Notes under the pieces: generated by a model
Database searches by the model: none
What the model saw: the letters and a program-made list of their open reading frames with translations, nothing else
What the model was told of the DNA's origin: nothing
In this document: piece after piece, positions 34,332-42,934 of the stretch
Layout: every line of letters starts with the position of its first letter
How positions within the stretch are numbered: the stretch's first letter is position 1
Program-made: the position numbers and the translations under genes
NCBI RefSeq assembly: GCF_036388275.1
Contig: NZ_DASVSF010000113.1
Location: forward strand, 186,001-250,000
Direction of reading: 5' to 3'
Source of the DNA: Longimicrobium sp.
GTDB lineage: Bacteria > Gemmatimonadota > Gemmatimonadetes > Longimicrobiales > Longimicrobiaceae
DNA: 64,000 bases

Positions 34332-34711
34332 AAAGATTTGAGATCCTCAGCGCTGAGGCAGGTGACAACATCGTGGTGCAACTGAATTTCTTAACGTTTT
34401 TTAGACAACTTGCGTATGGAGCAACAGAGGGAGGAAGCTTCTCTCGTTCCGGTTGTCTGCGCCTGCTCGAGAATACAGAGCTGTTGCGTCTCATCTGGCG
34501 TGCCTCCACCGCCCGGCCTTTGAATCCGCGTGTCGCTGGCTCACTTCGGCAACACCGCGAACAGATTGCAGCTCACCTAGGCACGGATGAACCCATGCCG
34601 CTGCCCGCATGGTGGCAACGCTTAGAGGAGAGCGGCTTTTGGGCGCAGTCGAATGAAGTTGGCTCCCGCCGCCTAGACACCTGGGATGACGATGATGACG
34701 AGCCGCTTTGA
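34313..34711 (+). CDS. downstream protein or frameshifted C-terminus of the KAP protein
   Basis: 132 residues read from TTG 34313 overlapping the KAP stop by 19 nt in the -1 frame. No ribosome site precedes the TTG. The run of six T at 34309-34314 just before it could let a ribosome slip back one base, giving a KAP product about 130 residues longer. The sequence is helical (ERFEILSAEAGDNIVVQLNF), with PAWWQRLEESGFWAQ and an acidic end. No family recognised. Low GC like the KAP gene, so it belongs to the same island. A real frameshift mutation is also possible. Confidence 0.55.
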   Translation: MDQKHLERFEILSAEAGDNIVVQLNFLTFFRQLAYGATEGGSFSRSGCLRLLENTELLRLIWRASTARPLNPRVAGSLRQHREQIAAHLGTDEPMPLPAWWQRLEESGFWAQSNEVGSRRLDTWDDDDDEPL

Positions 34712-35151
34712 AGGTGATCAGCCCCAAATTGTAAATTGCTGATTGACAATCGGGAGGTGATGGCCCCTAACGCCGTTACCCCTGCGCGCTGCATGATCGG
34801 CCAGGTGTGATGACATGCTGGGTAGCTACGAGTTGCGGCGCCCGGAGACGCGGTTGATGGGGCGATGCTGCGGGGCACCGAAGCTAATCATCAGACCGCG
34901 AGAGCCGCGCAGAGGCCGCGTTGATGGCCGGGCTCGATGCGTCTATGTTTGGCAGGCGTCGCCGCCCCGTCCGGGACGGTAAAACACTCCAACAGCCGCG
35001 TGTCCCTCCCGATGCCTCCGTCCACACTCCCGCTGATCGTCGTTTGCTGGCTCGGTGCGTGCGCGGCGGGCTGCGACATCACGTTGGCCGTGTCGGCCGG
35101 GGCGCAGACTGCGGAGTGACGAATACTATTGCGCTGGGTGCATCGGAGAAC
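34712..35151 (+). other. intergenic region, junction of low- and high-GC DNA
   Basis: No convincing gene. The first ~50 nt stay A/T-rich like the KAP island, then composition returns to the high-GC background near 34760-34850. A short frame at 35012-35119 (PPSTLPLIVVCWLGACAAGC, 35 codons) resembles a lipoprotein signal, but it is too short to call. No repeat or RNA gene was seen. Confidence 0.4.
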
Positions 35152-35970
35152 ATGAGCGATCCCGCGTGCGAGAACTGCGCGACGGTGCTCGTCGGCGCGT
35201 TCTGCCATGCTTGCGGGCAGGCGGCCGGCCCGCCAGCGGCGTCGGTGCGGGCGTTCGCCAGCCAGGCAGCGGCCGACCTCACCAACCTGGACTCGCGCCT
35301 TCTCCGCACGCTGGGCACGCTGCTGGGGCGTCCGGGGCGGCTGACCCGCGAGTACCTGGACGGGCGACGCGTCCGGTACACGCAGCCTCTGCAGCTGTAC
35401 CTGGGAGCCGCGGCGGCGTTCTTCTTCGTCAACGCGTATCGCCCGTTCCTGACGTTCGATCCGCGGACCACGAGGGTCGTCAGCTCGCTCAACGCCATCG
35501 GCGTCAGCGGCACCGTCAGCAGGGAATCGCTCGCGCCGCTGGCGTCGCGCGGCATCTCGATGGAGCTGTTCCGCGAGCGCTTCGAGGCGACGGTAACCGG
35601 ATACCTGCCCGCGTTCCTGGTGGCGTCGGTGCTGCTGTTCGGGCTGGTGCTTCACCTGTTCCATCGCCGCGCGCCCGCCGGGTACGTGGGCCACGTCGTG
35701 TTTTCGCTGCACTGGAGCGCGTTCTTCCTGCTCCTGATGATCCTCGACCGGCTGCTGCCGGCGCGCCCCCCGGGCCAGCTTCCCGGTCTGACGGACGCGC
35801 TGATTGCACTCATCGCGTCCGTTTACCTGGGCGTCGCCCTTCACCGGGTGTACGGGGGAGGCTGGCTGCCAACCGTCCTCAAGACGGTGTGCCTCTACCT
35901 CCTCTATCAGGTGCTGCTCAGCCTCTGGATGCTCTCCGCCATCGCGCTCGCCTTTACGGTGCTCCTCTGA
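35152..35970 (+). CDS. DUF3667 zinc-ribbon membrane protein
   Basis: 272 residues from ATG 35152 with GGAGAAC upstream. The start carries the DUF3667 ribbon CENCATVLVGAFCHACGQAAG (two CxxC pairs), then TREYLDGRRVRYTQPLQLYL, also typical. Four or five membrane helices follow (LPAFLVASVLLFGLVLHLF, WSAFFLLLMILDRLL, LSLWMLSAIALAFTVLL). Function unknown; probably an inner-membrane protein. The methyltransferase gene follows in the same direction after 14 nt. Confidence 0.85.
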   Translation: MSDPACENCATVLVGAFCHACGQAAGPPAASVRAFASQAAADLTNLDSRLLRTLGTLLGRPGRLTREYLDGRRVRYTQPLQLYLGAAAAFFFVNAYRPFLTFDPRTTRVVSSLNAIGVSGTVSRESLAPLASRGISMELFRERFEATVTGYLPAFLVASVLLFGLVLHLFHRRAPAGYVGHVVFSLHWSAFFLLLMILDRLLPARPPGQLPGLTDALIALIASVYLGVALHRVYGGGWLPTVLKTVCLYLLYQVLLSLWMLSAIALAFTVLL

Positions 35971-35984
35971 CGACGGCCGGCAGC

Positions 35985-36743
35985 ATGGGACAGCCCATCT
36001 ACGACACCATCGGCATCGGCTACTCCGCCTATCGCCGCCCCGACCCTCGCATCGCCGCGCAGATCGCCGACGCGCTGGGCACGGCGTCCACCGTCCTGAA
36101 CGTGGGCGCCGGGGCAGGATCGTACGAGCCGGCGGACCGGAGGGTGGCCGCGGTGGAGCCGTCCGGGGAGATGATCCGCCAGCGGCTTCCCGGCGCGGGG
36201 CCGGCCGTACGCGCTTACGCCGACCACCTGCCCTTCCGCGACGGCTCGTTCGATGCCGCGCTTGCCGTGCTGACCATCCACCACTGGCCGGACTGGCGAG
36301 CCGGGCTGCAGGAGATGCGGCGGAGTGCCCGCGACCGCGTCGTCATCCTCACGTGGGATCCCGAGCATCCCGGGTTCTGGCTGGTGCAGGACTATTTCCC
36401 CGAAATCGTGGAGATGGACCTGCTCACCATGCCTGCGATCGCGCAGATGGAGAGCGTCCTGGGCCCGGTGGAAGTCCGTCCCGTTTTTGTCCCGGCGGAC
36501 TGCACGGACGGCTTTCTCGGCGGCTACTGGCGCCGGCCGGAGCGCTACCTGGATGACGGCGCGCGCGGGGCCATCTCGGCGTTCGCCAAGCTCCGCGATC
36601 CGCGCCCCGGCCTGGAGCGGCTGCGGGCCGACCTCGCGGATGGCTCGTGGAACGTGCGCCACGGCTACCTCCTGGCTCGCACCGCGCTCGACATCGGCTA
36701 TCGCCTGATCGTTGCCTCGGCGGGGTCCCGTCACGCATACTGA
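35985..36743 (+). CDS. class I SAM-dependent methyltransferase
   Basis: 252 residues. Motif I is STVLNVGAGAGSYEPADRRV, with the acidic residue in AAVEPSGEM binding SAM. LPFRDGSFDAALAVLTIHHW is motif IV. The rest lacks features that reveal the substrate. It is likely a small-molecule methyltransferase of the UbiE-like group. It lies 14 nt after the DUF3667 gene. Confidence 0.88.
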   Translation: MGQPIYDTIGIGYSAYRRPDPRIAAQIADALGTASTVLNVGAGAGSYEPADRRVAAVEPSGEMIRQRLPGAGPAVRAYADHLPFRDGSFDAALAVLTIHHWPDWRAGLQEMRRSARDRVVILTWDPEHPGFWLVQDYFPEIVEMDLLTMPAIAQMESVLGPVEVRPVFVPADCTDGFLGGYWRRPERYLDDGARGAISAFAKLRDPRPGLERLRADLADGSWNVRHGYLLARTALDIGYRLIVASAGSRHAY

Positions 36744-36836
36744 ACGGTCGGTCCGAGCCTCCTCCGGCGGTCCCGGGGCACGCGGCATCCCTTCCGCCGC
36801 GTCAGGTACGCCGCGTTCACCTCTCGCCTTCCCCTG

Positions 36837-37769
36837 ATGATGATCCGCATCGCCCGGCTCTCGCTGATGCTCGCGCTGGTGCTCGCTGCCCCGTCGCGGG
36901 CGCAGCAGGGTGCGCCTCCGCCGCCGGAGCGGACGGACGCGGCGCTCACGGCGCGGCTCGACAGCCTGGTGCGCGGCTTTCGCGGCCACGTGGGCATCTA
37001 CGTGCGGCACCTGCCCACGGGCGCCACCGTGGCCATCGACGCCGACACGGTGTTCCCCACGGCCAGCATGATCAAGGTACCCATCCTGCTGACGCTGTAC
37101 GACCAGGTGCAGCAGGGCCGGCTGAGCCTGGACGCGCGCGTGCCCTACCCCGACACGCTCACCTACCGCTACACGGAAGCGACCGACGTGGTGGGCTACA
37201 TGGCGGCGGGCGACACGCTGCCGCTGCGGGAGCTCGCGTTCCTGATGCTGACCATCAGCGACAACCACGCGAGCCTGTGGATCCAGGCGCTGGTGGGGGG
37301 CGGCGCGGCGGTGAACGAGTGGCTGGATGAGCACGGGTTCCGCCACACCCGCGTGAACTCGCGGACGCCGGGGCGCGAGCAGGCGCGGTCCGTCTACGGG
37401 TGGGGCCAGACCACGCCCCGCGAGATCGCCGAGGCGCTGGTGATGATCCGGGAGGGACGCGCCGTCAGCCCGCGCGCGTCGGAAGAGATGTATCGCATGC
37501 TCACCCGGAGCTACTGGGACCAGGAAGCGCTCTCGCAGATTCCGCCCACCATCCAGGCCGCCTCCAAGCAGGGCTTCGTCGACCGGTCGCGCTCCGAGGT
37601 GCTGCTGGTGAACGCGCCCACGGGCGACTACGTGCTGGCCATCATCACCAAGAACCAGGTGGATACCGGCTACCAGCCCGGCAACGAGGGATCGCGCCTG
37701 CTGCAGGCCGTCTCGCGCGCGGTCTACGAGCACTTCAACCCGGAAGACACCTGGCGCCCGGCGCGATGA
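36837..37769 (+). CDS. class A beta-lactamase-fold serine hydrolase
   Basis: 310 residues with a signal peptide (IARLSLMLALVLAAPSRAQQ). Catalytic S-x-x-K is S77-M-I-K80 (FPTASMIKVPILL), SDN is at 141-143, and the third motif is K244-Q-G rather than KTG. The omega-loop glutamate typical of true class A enzymes is not obvious, so a beta-lactamase activity is unproven and an esterase or peptidase role is equally possible. Periplasmic. Confidence 0.85.
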   Translation: MMIRIARLSLMLALVLAAPSRAQQGAPPPPERTDAALTARLDSLVRGFRGHVGIYVRHLPTGATVAIDADTVFPTASMIKVPILLTLYDQVQQGRLSLDARVPYPDTLTYRYTEATDVVGYMAAGDTLPLRELAFLMLTISDNHASLWIQALVGGGAAVNEWLDEHGFRHTRVNSRTPGREQARSVYGWGQTTPREIAEALVMIREGRAVSPRASEEMYRMLTRSYWDQEALSQIPPTIQAASKQGFVDRSRSEVLLVNAPTGDYVLAIITKNQVDTGYQPGNEGSRLLQAVSRAVYEHFNPEDTWRPAR

Positions 37770-37803
37770 TGGGTCCACATCTTACGACCTCTGCTTTACT
37801 GTC

Positions 37804-38082
37804 ATGATCGTCCACGAATCCAGCTACAAGCGCTGGCTGCAGAAGCAGGGAGTCGGCTCCAAGGATCGCGTTGCAGATTCCGCGGCGTCGTACATCTCCT
37901 ATCTCCGGTCCGTTTCCAGTCTCCTCGGTGAGGCGATCTCACCGGAGATCCTGTCCGACGAGGGAGACGTCGAACGGATCTTGAGGCGGATCCGCGGGAT
38001 GAGAGCCGACAACACCGTGCGAAACTACGGATCGGCGATGCGCCAGTACGTAGCCATGGTTGAAGCCGGTGCTCATCCGTGA
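37804..38082 (+). CDS. small protein resembling an integrase core-binding (SAM-like) domain
   Basis: 92 residues, helical: SYKRWLQKQGVGSKDRVADS, then AASYISYLRSVSSLLGEAIS, and DNTVRNYGSAMRQYVAMVE. The last segment and overall length resemble the N-terminal DNA-binding domain of tyrosine recombinases, but there is no catalytic domain behind it. It overlaps the next start by 4 nt (GTGA), so it is translationally coupled to the PP-loop gene. It may be a free-standing DNA-binding domain. Moderate confidence in the fold, low in the role. Confidence 0.5.
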   Translation: MIVHESSYKRWLQKQGVGSKDRVADSAASYISYLRSVSSLLGEAISPEILSDEGDVERILRRIRGMRADNTVRNYGSAMRQYVAMVEAGAHP

Positions 38083-38771
38083 GCGCCCCCGAGTCCATCG
38101 TCCTGAGCTGGAGCGGCGGCAAGGACAGCGCGCTTGCCTTGGCGCGACTCCTCGACGATCCGCGCTTCCAAGTTGTGGCCCTGCTCACTACCGTGACCGC
38201 CGGCTACGACCGCGTGAGCATCCACGGCGTCCGGCGCGCGCTGCTGGATGCGCAGGCGGAGGCGATCGGCGTTCCGGTGCACGAGGTGACGCTGCAGCCG
38301 GAAAGCAGCAACGAGGCGTACGATGCGGCGCTGGCGGAGGCGCTGGATCGGCTGCGCGAACGGCACCCGGAGGTCCGGCGGATCGCGTTCGGCGACATCT
38401 TCCTGGAGGATGTGCGGCAGTACCGCGAGCAGCGCATCGCCGCATCCGGGTACGGCGCCGTATTCCCGCTGTGGGGCGAGGCGACGGACTTGCTCGCCCG
38501 AGAGGTGATCAGCCGCGGGATGGAAGCCCGGCTGGTCTGCGTAGACACGGATGCACTCCCCGCCGCGTTCGCGGGACGGCCGTACGACGAATCGCTGCTG
38601 GCGGACCTGCCGGACGGCACCGACGCGTGCGGCGAGAACGGCGAGTTCCACACGTTCGTCTCGGCGGGCCCCGGCTTCCGCGAGCCCATCCCGTACGATG
38701 TCGGCGAGGTGGTGATGCGCGGCGAACGCTTCGCGTACTGCGACCTGGTGCCCGCGCACGCCCACGCCTGA
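38079..38771 (+). CDS. Dph6-type ATP pyrophosphatase (diphthine-ammonia ligase family)
   Basis: 230 residues from the overlapping GTG. PP-loop motif SWSGGKDSALALARLL near residue 10-25, then HGVRRALLDAQAEAIGVPV and RIAFGDIFLEDVRQYREQR. The conserved end GTDACGENGEFHTFVSAGP is diagnostic of the Dph6-like family. Archaeal and eukaryotic members amidate diphthamide on EF2; bacteria lack diphthamide, so the bacterial substrate is unknown. Confidence 0.85.
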   Translation: MSAPESIVLSWSGGKDSALALARLLDDPRFQVVALLTTVTAGYDRVSIHGVRRALLDAQAEAIGVPVHEVTLQPESSNEAYDAALAEALDRLRERHPEVRRIAFGDIFLEDVRQYREQRIAASGYGAVFPLWGEATDLLAREVISRGMEARLVCVDTDALPAAFAGRPYDESLLADLPDGTDACGENGEFHTFVSAGPGFREPIPYDVGEVVMRGERFAYCDLVPAHAHA

Positions 38772-38924
38772 GCGTTCCGGGAGTTCGCTGTTCGCCATTG
38801 GAACCGGTTCAAGCGCCAAACCCCGTGGTTCACCGACGACTGAGCCGCGAATCCCGGCCGGTGTGCCGCCGGCCGGAGGGGTGCCGGAGTATGGCGATGG
38901 CGGAGAACGGCGCGTGGTGCGCGG

Positions 38925-39020
38925 TGTGTGGCGGATCCCTCGGTCGCTGCGAAGTTTGGTCAACCGGCAGGTTCTACGTGGCCGCTCCGTCGGGATGATA
39001 GCGTGTGCTTCGGCAGGTGC
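38925..39020. repeat. dispersed repeat family C, copy 1
   Basis: GTGGCGGATCCCTCGGTCGC and, further on, GGCCGCTCCGTCGGGATGAT match segments at 61995-62093 (same orientation) and 61791-61880 (inverted). The three copies share two blocks ~40 nt apart. It lies in the 385-nt interval 38772-39156, which has no credible gene. The family looks like a REP-type or MITE-type non-coding repeat. Confidence 0.6.
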
Positions 39021-39057
39021 GACGTGCGTGCAGGGTTCACCCGCTCCCGATGCGTCC

Positions 39058-39090
39058 CGCACTTCCGCACTGACGCACTCACGCACTGCT
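39058..39090. repeat. 8-nt tandem repeats (CGCACTnA)
   Basis: The interval reads CGCACTTC, CGCACTGA, CGCACTCA, CGCACTGC in succession: about four imperfect 8-mers. The reverse complement of the same unit forms the five-copy array at 52777-52816. Confidence 0.6.
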
Positions 39091-39156
39091 GTCCCCTCTG
39101 GCACGCAGCTTCCGATGCACCCGCCCGCAAACCCGACTCGTCACCAGGAGAACGCA

Positions 39157-40323
39157 GTGTCCGAGCAAGCCGGTCCCGTGGCCGCCCTGGAAGTGACGCC
39201 CCCGTCGCAGCTGGCCAGCACCGGCCGCGCCGCCGAGCTGGCGCAGCTGCTCCAGGGGCGGCGAGGCGAGCGGCACATCGTTGCGCTGCAGGACTTTCCC
39301 GACCCCGACGCCATCTCGTGCGGCCTGGCCTACCGCGAGATCGCCCACCGGTTCGGCATCGCCGCCGACCTGGTGTACGACGGGCAGATCAGCCACCCGG
39401 AAAACCGCGCGCTCGTGAACCTGCTGGGCGTTCCCATCCAGCAGTACGAGCCCGAGATGGACCTGGAGACGTACGCCGCCGCCGTGTTCGTCGACAACCA
39501 GGGCTCCACCACCCACCTGACGGACCGGCTGAAGGAAGCGGGCGTGCCCACGCTGGCGGTGGTGGACCACCACGACCCCGATGACGTGCTGGACCCCATC
39601 TTTTCCGACGTGCGGCCGATGGGCGCCGCGGCCACCATGTTCGTGGAGTACCTGTCCAGCGGCGAGCTGCTGACGCTGGAACGGAACAACGAGCACCACA
39701 CCCGCCTGGCCACGGCGCTGATGCACGGCCTGCACAGCGAAACCGACGGCTTCGTGCACGCGCGGGCGCCCGAGTACCGCGCGGCGGCACACCTGGCGCC
39801 CTTCATCGACCCGGACCTGCTGGAAGAAGTGCTGTGCGTGCAGAAGTCGCACGCCACGCTGTCGGTGATCGAGCAGGCGCTGCACAACCGCGTGGTGCGC
39901 AACGGCTTTTCGGTGGCGGGGGTGGGCTACGTGCGGTGGGCCGAGCGCGACTCCATTCCCGTGGCCGCCGACTTCCTGCTGACGGAGGAGAACGTGCACA
40001 CCTCCGTGGTCTTCGGGCTGCTGGCGGAAGAGGACGGGCGCGAGGTGGTGTCGGGAAGCCTGCGGACGCACCGGCCCACGCTGCACGTGGACGAGTTCCT
40101 GAAGCGCGCCCTGGGCGAAGACCTGCGCGGCCGCCCGTACGGCGGCGGGCGCAGCCGTGCGGGCGGGTTCGAGATCGACGTGGGGTTCCTGAAGGGCGAC
40201 GAGGACGATCCGAACCAGCAGGCCATGAAGTGGGCCCTGTTCGACCGCCGCATCCGGCGGAAGCTCTTCCGCGCGGCGGGGGTGGAAGAGCTGGACGAGA
40301 TCTGCGGGCCCGACGAAGAGTGA
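39157..40323 (+). CDS. DHH family phosphoesterase
   Basis: 388 residues from a GTG with AGGAG 9 nt upstream. DHH-family metal motifs appear in order: DFPDPDAISCGLAYREIA (DxD), AVFVDNQGS and LAVVDHHDPDD (the DHH signature). The C-terminal DHHA1-like part includes VGYVRWAERDSIPVAADFLL, VVFGLLAEEDG, and VSGSLRTHRP, then GRSRAGGFEIDVGF. Members degrade nanoRNA, cyclic dinucleotide products or pAp. Probably one of the NrnA-type enzymes; the exact substrate is open. Confidence 0.85.
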   Translation: MSEQAGPVAALEVTPPSQLASTGRAAELAQLLQGRRGERHIVALQDFPDPDAISCGLAYREIAHRFGIAADLVYDGQISHPENRALVNLLGVPIQQYEPEMDLETYAAAVFVDNQGSTTHLTDRLKEAGVPTLAVVDHHDPDDVLDPIFSDVRPMGAAATMFVEYLSSGELLTLERNNEHHTRLATALMHGLHSETDGFVHARAPEYRAAAHLAPFIDPDLLEEVLCVQKSHATLSVIEQALHNRVVRNGFSVAGVGYVRWAERDSIPVAADFLLTEENVHTSVVFGLLAEEDGREVVSGSLRTHRPTLHVDEFLKRALGEDLRGRPYGGGRSRAGGFEIDVGFLKGDEDDPNQQAMKWALFDRRIRRKLFRAAGVEELDEICGPDEE

Positions 40324-40327
40324 GGCG

Positions 40328-40981
40328 TCAGCCGGCGACGAACACGTTCCACTCGCAGGCGTCCGCGCCGCGCGCGGTGCAGGCCACGTGCTTGGCGTTG
40401 TGCGGCCGGGCGCCGTACTGCGACATCAGCTCGCTGACCACGCCGGTGTAGAAGGCGCAGGCGGCGCCGCCGGGGTCGGCGTTGCTGGTGAGGGCACCGC
40501 GCAGGCGAACGGTGAAGGGCCGGGGCTGCACCTGCAGCTGCGCCGTGCCCGCCAGCTGCCCGATCACCCGGCGCGCGGCGCGGGCGGCGGCGCGCATCTT
40601 CATTCCCGAGGGGAGCAGGCGCGCCCAGCGCCGCGAGGCCCCCGACTTTTCCTCCCACGCGCGGCGCGCCACGCGGCGCCCCGCCTCTTCGAAGATCTCG
40701 TCGCAGTCCGGCCGGCGGATCACCAGCCGGATCAGGTCTTCGACGGTGGCGCTGCTCTGCAGGCTCTTCTTGCGCGTTTCTTCGCGGAACTTGTGGATCT
40801 GCAGGTACACCACGTCGCTCAGCCCCAGGCGGCGGGGCATGCTGGCGGCCAGGTCTTCGCCTTCCAGCAGCTCCTCGGGCCGGTCCATGTCGCGCATGGT
40901 TTCCAGCAGGATCAACGGAAAGACGGGGGTCACGCTGGGCGTGTTGGGCCCAACGGGCCGGCGGCTGGAGGTCCTGCTCAT
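40328..40981 (-). CDS. V4R/TIGR02265-like protein
   Basis: 217 residues from ATG 40981 (a second possible start at 41002). The N-terminus is helical, with LGLSDVVYLQIHKFREETRK and DLIRLVIRRPDCDEIFEEAG. The C-terminal GGAACAFYTGVVSELMSQYG, followed by KHVACTARGADACEWNVFV, resembles the small-ligand domain of V4R-like proteins with its Cys-x-Ala-x-Gly-x-x-x-Cys turn. I am not certain of the family. It is convergent with the DHH gene, 4 nt apart. Confidence 0.6.
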   Translation of the reverse strand: MSRTSSRRPVGPNTPSVTPVFPLILLETMRDMDRPEELLEGEDLAASMPRRLGLSDVVYLQIHKFREETRKKSLQSSATVEDLIRLVIRRPDCDEIFEEAGRRVARRAWEEKSGASRRWARLLPSGMKMRAAARAARRVIGQLAGTAQLQVQPRPFTVRLRGALTSNADPGGAACAFYTGVVSELMSQYGARPHNAKHVACTARGADACEWNVFVAG

Positions 40982-41137
40982 TCTCGCGGAGGATCCGTGC
41001 ATCTCGGTGGATGAAGGCGCCCAATCTCGCCCGGATACCCGCCTCCTGGCAAGGTGGGGCGCCGGAACGACTCCTGCCTTGCCGTGACGCCGTCCGTCGT
41101 CCCGAAGCGTCCACCGCACCACCGTACCTGGAGATCG

Positions 41138-41692
41138 ATGCCGTTTCCTCCCGCACACATGCTGATCGGCGCCGGCCTGGCGGAGGTCGCCCGCTCCGGA
41201 ATGCGCGACCCCCTGCCCCGCTGGCAGGCTTGGGCGGTCGGCGCGGGGATGGCGGCGCTGCCGGACGTGGACATCGTGCTGGGGATTCTGCTGGGCAAGG
41301 GCGGCTCGTACCACGGCACGTTCACCCACAGCCTGTCGGCGGTGGTGGTGTGGGCGCTGATCGGGTACGCCGTCGGCGGGGGGCGGTGGGCCGCGGTGTT
41401 CGGCGTGGGCTACGCCTCGCACCTGGTGGCGGACCTGCTGGACGAAAGCGGGCCCACCAACCTGATGCTGGGATGGCCGTTCTCGGGGCAGCGGCCGTAC
41501 TCCATCGGCAAGCTCTTCCCCAAGGTGCCGGTGGAGGGGGACGGGATGGCCGACACGGCGCTGAACGTCCTGAGCCCGGAGTCGCTGATGCTGCTGGCGG
41601 CGCAGACGGCGATGGCCACCGGCTTCTTCGCCGTCTTCCTCCTGCTCGCGCGGCTGATCCGCGGCCGGCGGGAGCGCGTGTCGGTCGCCTGA
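41138..41692 (+). CDS. metal-dependent membrane hydrolase (DUF457/YdjM-like)
   Basis: 184 residues from ATG 41138. Family motifs: PPAHMLIGAGLAE at the N-terminus, AALPDVDIVLG, HGTFTHSLSA, and GYASHLVADLLDESGPTN. Several membrane helices including the C-terminal one (QTAMATGFFAVFLLLARLI). Related proteins are predicted inner-membrane zinc hydrolases. Its stop is 1 nt from that of the convergent LuxE-like gene. Confidence 0.85.
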   Translation: MPFPPAHMLIGAGLAEVARSGMRDPLPRWQAWAVGAGMAALPDVDIVLGILLGKGGSYHGTFTHSLSAVVVWALIGYAVGGGRWAAVFGVGYASHLVADLLDESGPTNLMLGWPFSGQRPYSIGKLFPKVPVEGDGMADTALNVLSPESLMLLAAQTAMATGFFAVFLLLARLIRGRRERVSVA

Positions 41693-41693
41693 G

Positions 41694-42809
41694 TCAGCGG
41701 CCGATGTCGGAAAGCAGGTCGTCCATGGCGATGGAGCAGCCACGCGCCTCCGCCCCCCGGGCGCGGCCCAGCACGCGGATGCCTTCCGGCGAGGTGATGC
41801 CCAGGTCCGCCGTCTGGATGGCGGCGACGGAGTGGAGGTTGGCCAGGTCCACGTGGCGCAGCACGCCCGTCTCGCCGTGCGGAAGCGGCTTCAGCGTCTC
41901 GGGATCGGTCGCCTGCGTCCGAACCCACGCGGGGCCCATGTGCAGCCGCCGCGAAGGCGGGAGCGCCGACCCCGCGACGCCGTCGTAGAACTGCGAGCTC
42001 ATCTCCGTCATCCCGTACTCGTTCACGCACCAGGCGAACGGAACCCCCAGCAGCTCGTCGAACCCGGCGTACAGCTCCTCGCGCGTCACCTCTCGCGAGC
42101 GCCCCTTGAATCCCCCCGTGTCCATCAGCCGCGACCCCGCTGGCAGACGGTGGCGCACGCCGGCCTCGCGCAGCGCATCCAGCCAGTGCACGAACGCGAA
42201 GGCCGTCCCCAGGATGCACACCGGCTCGCCATCCCTCTCCGCGGCACACAGTGCGTCACCGAGCCCCTGGTGGTCGATGCCGCCGTCCGGGGACACGAAC
42301 CATCCGCTGCCCTCCCCGCCGAAATCCGCCATCACCGCACCCGCCATGTGCGAAAGCGACGAGTCGGGCAGCGCGGACGGTGGCGGGACGAGCGAGATTA
42401 CCCGTGGGCGGGCGCCGTCCGGCAGCAGGTGCGCGGCGAAGCCCGCCCGCAGCGCGGCATCGTACAGGGCCAGGTCGGGCACGTGGTGCGTTCCCCGCCG
42501 CTCCGGCCCGGCCGTGGTGCCGCTGGTGCGGAAGACGGCGGCCATCTCCGCACCCGCGTCGCCGCAGACGAGCGCCGCGGCCTTGAACGCGTCCGTGGGC
42601 ACCGCGGGGATCTCGCCCCAGTGCGCGATGGAATCCGGAGAGGCGCCCCGCCGATCGCAGAACAGGCGGTAGGGCTGGTTGCACGCGTACTGGTGGGCGA
42701 ACACCGCGCGCGCCAGCCGGTCGAACTCGCCGTCGTCCATGGCGGTGCCCGGCCCCATGCGGATGCGGGACAGCAGTTCGGAGCGCAGTTCGTCAGCGGC
42801 AGTGGTCAT
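41694..42809 (-). CDS. LuxE-like acyl-protein synthetase
   Basis: 371 residues from ATG 42809. AMP-forming LuxE-like motifs: MAAVFRTSGTTAGPERRGTH (phosphate loop), LDTGGF-like LMDTGGFKGRSREVTREELY, and CVNEYGMTEMSSQFYDG, followed by GVLRHVDLANLHS with QTADLGI. LuxE activates a fatty acid by adenylation and transfers it onto a cysteine. There are no lux genes here, so the acyl substrate is likely part of another pathway. It may be monocistronic; the repeat region lies upstream. Confidence 0.85.
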   Translation of the reverse strand: MTTAADELRSELLSRIRMGPGTAMDDGEFDRLARAVFAHQYACNQPYRLFCDRRGASPDSIAHWGEIPAVPTDAFKAAALVCGDAGAEMAAVFRTSGTTAGPERRGTHHVPDLALYDAALRAGFAAHLLPDGARPRVISLVPPPSALPDSSLSHMAGAVMADFGGEGSGWFVSPDGGIDHQGLGDALCAAERDGEPVCILGTAFAFVHWLDALREAGVRHRLPAGSRLMDTGGFKGRSREVTREELYAGFDELLGVPFAWCVNEYGMTEMSSQFYDGVAGSALPPSRRLHMGPAWVRTQATDPETLKPLPHGETGVLRHVDLANLHSVAAIQTADLGITSPEGIRVLGRARGAEARGCSIAMDDLLSDIGR

Positions 42810-42934
42810 CGGCGGATCGGATGCGGTGCTCGGGCGCGCGGACAGGGATCGCGCGCGGCGGGATGTTGGGTGCGCAGGGTGTGCTTCGGCAAGTCCGCGG
42901 GGGCCCTCACCCGGCCGCGCTGACACGCGTGCCA

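Noticed and set aside
35907..37778. Open frame of 623 codons on the minus strand
   Set aside because: It is antisense to a methyltransferase and a beta-lactamase-like gene, both with clear motifs. No family or ribosome site.
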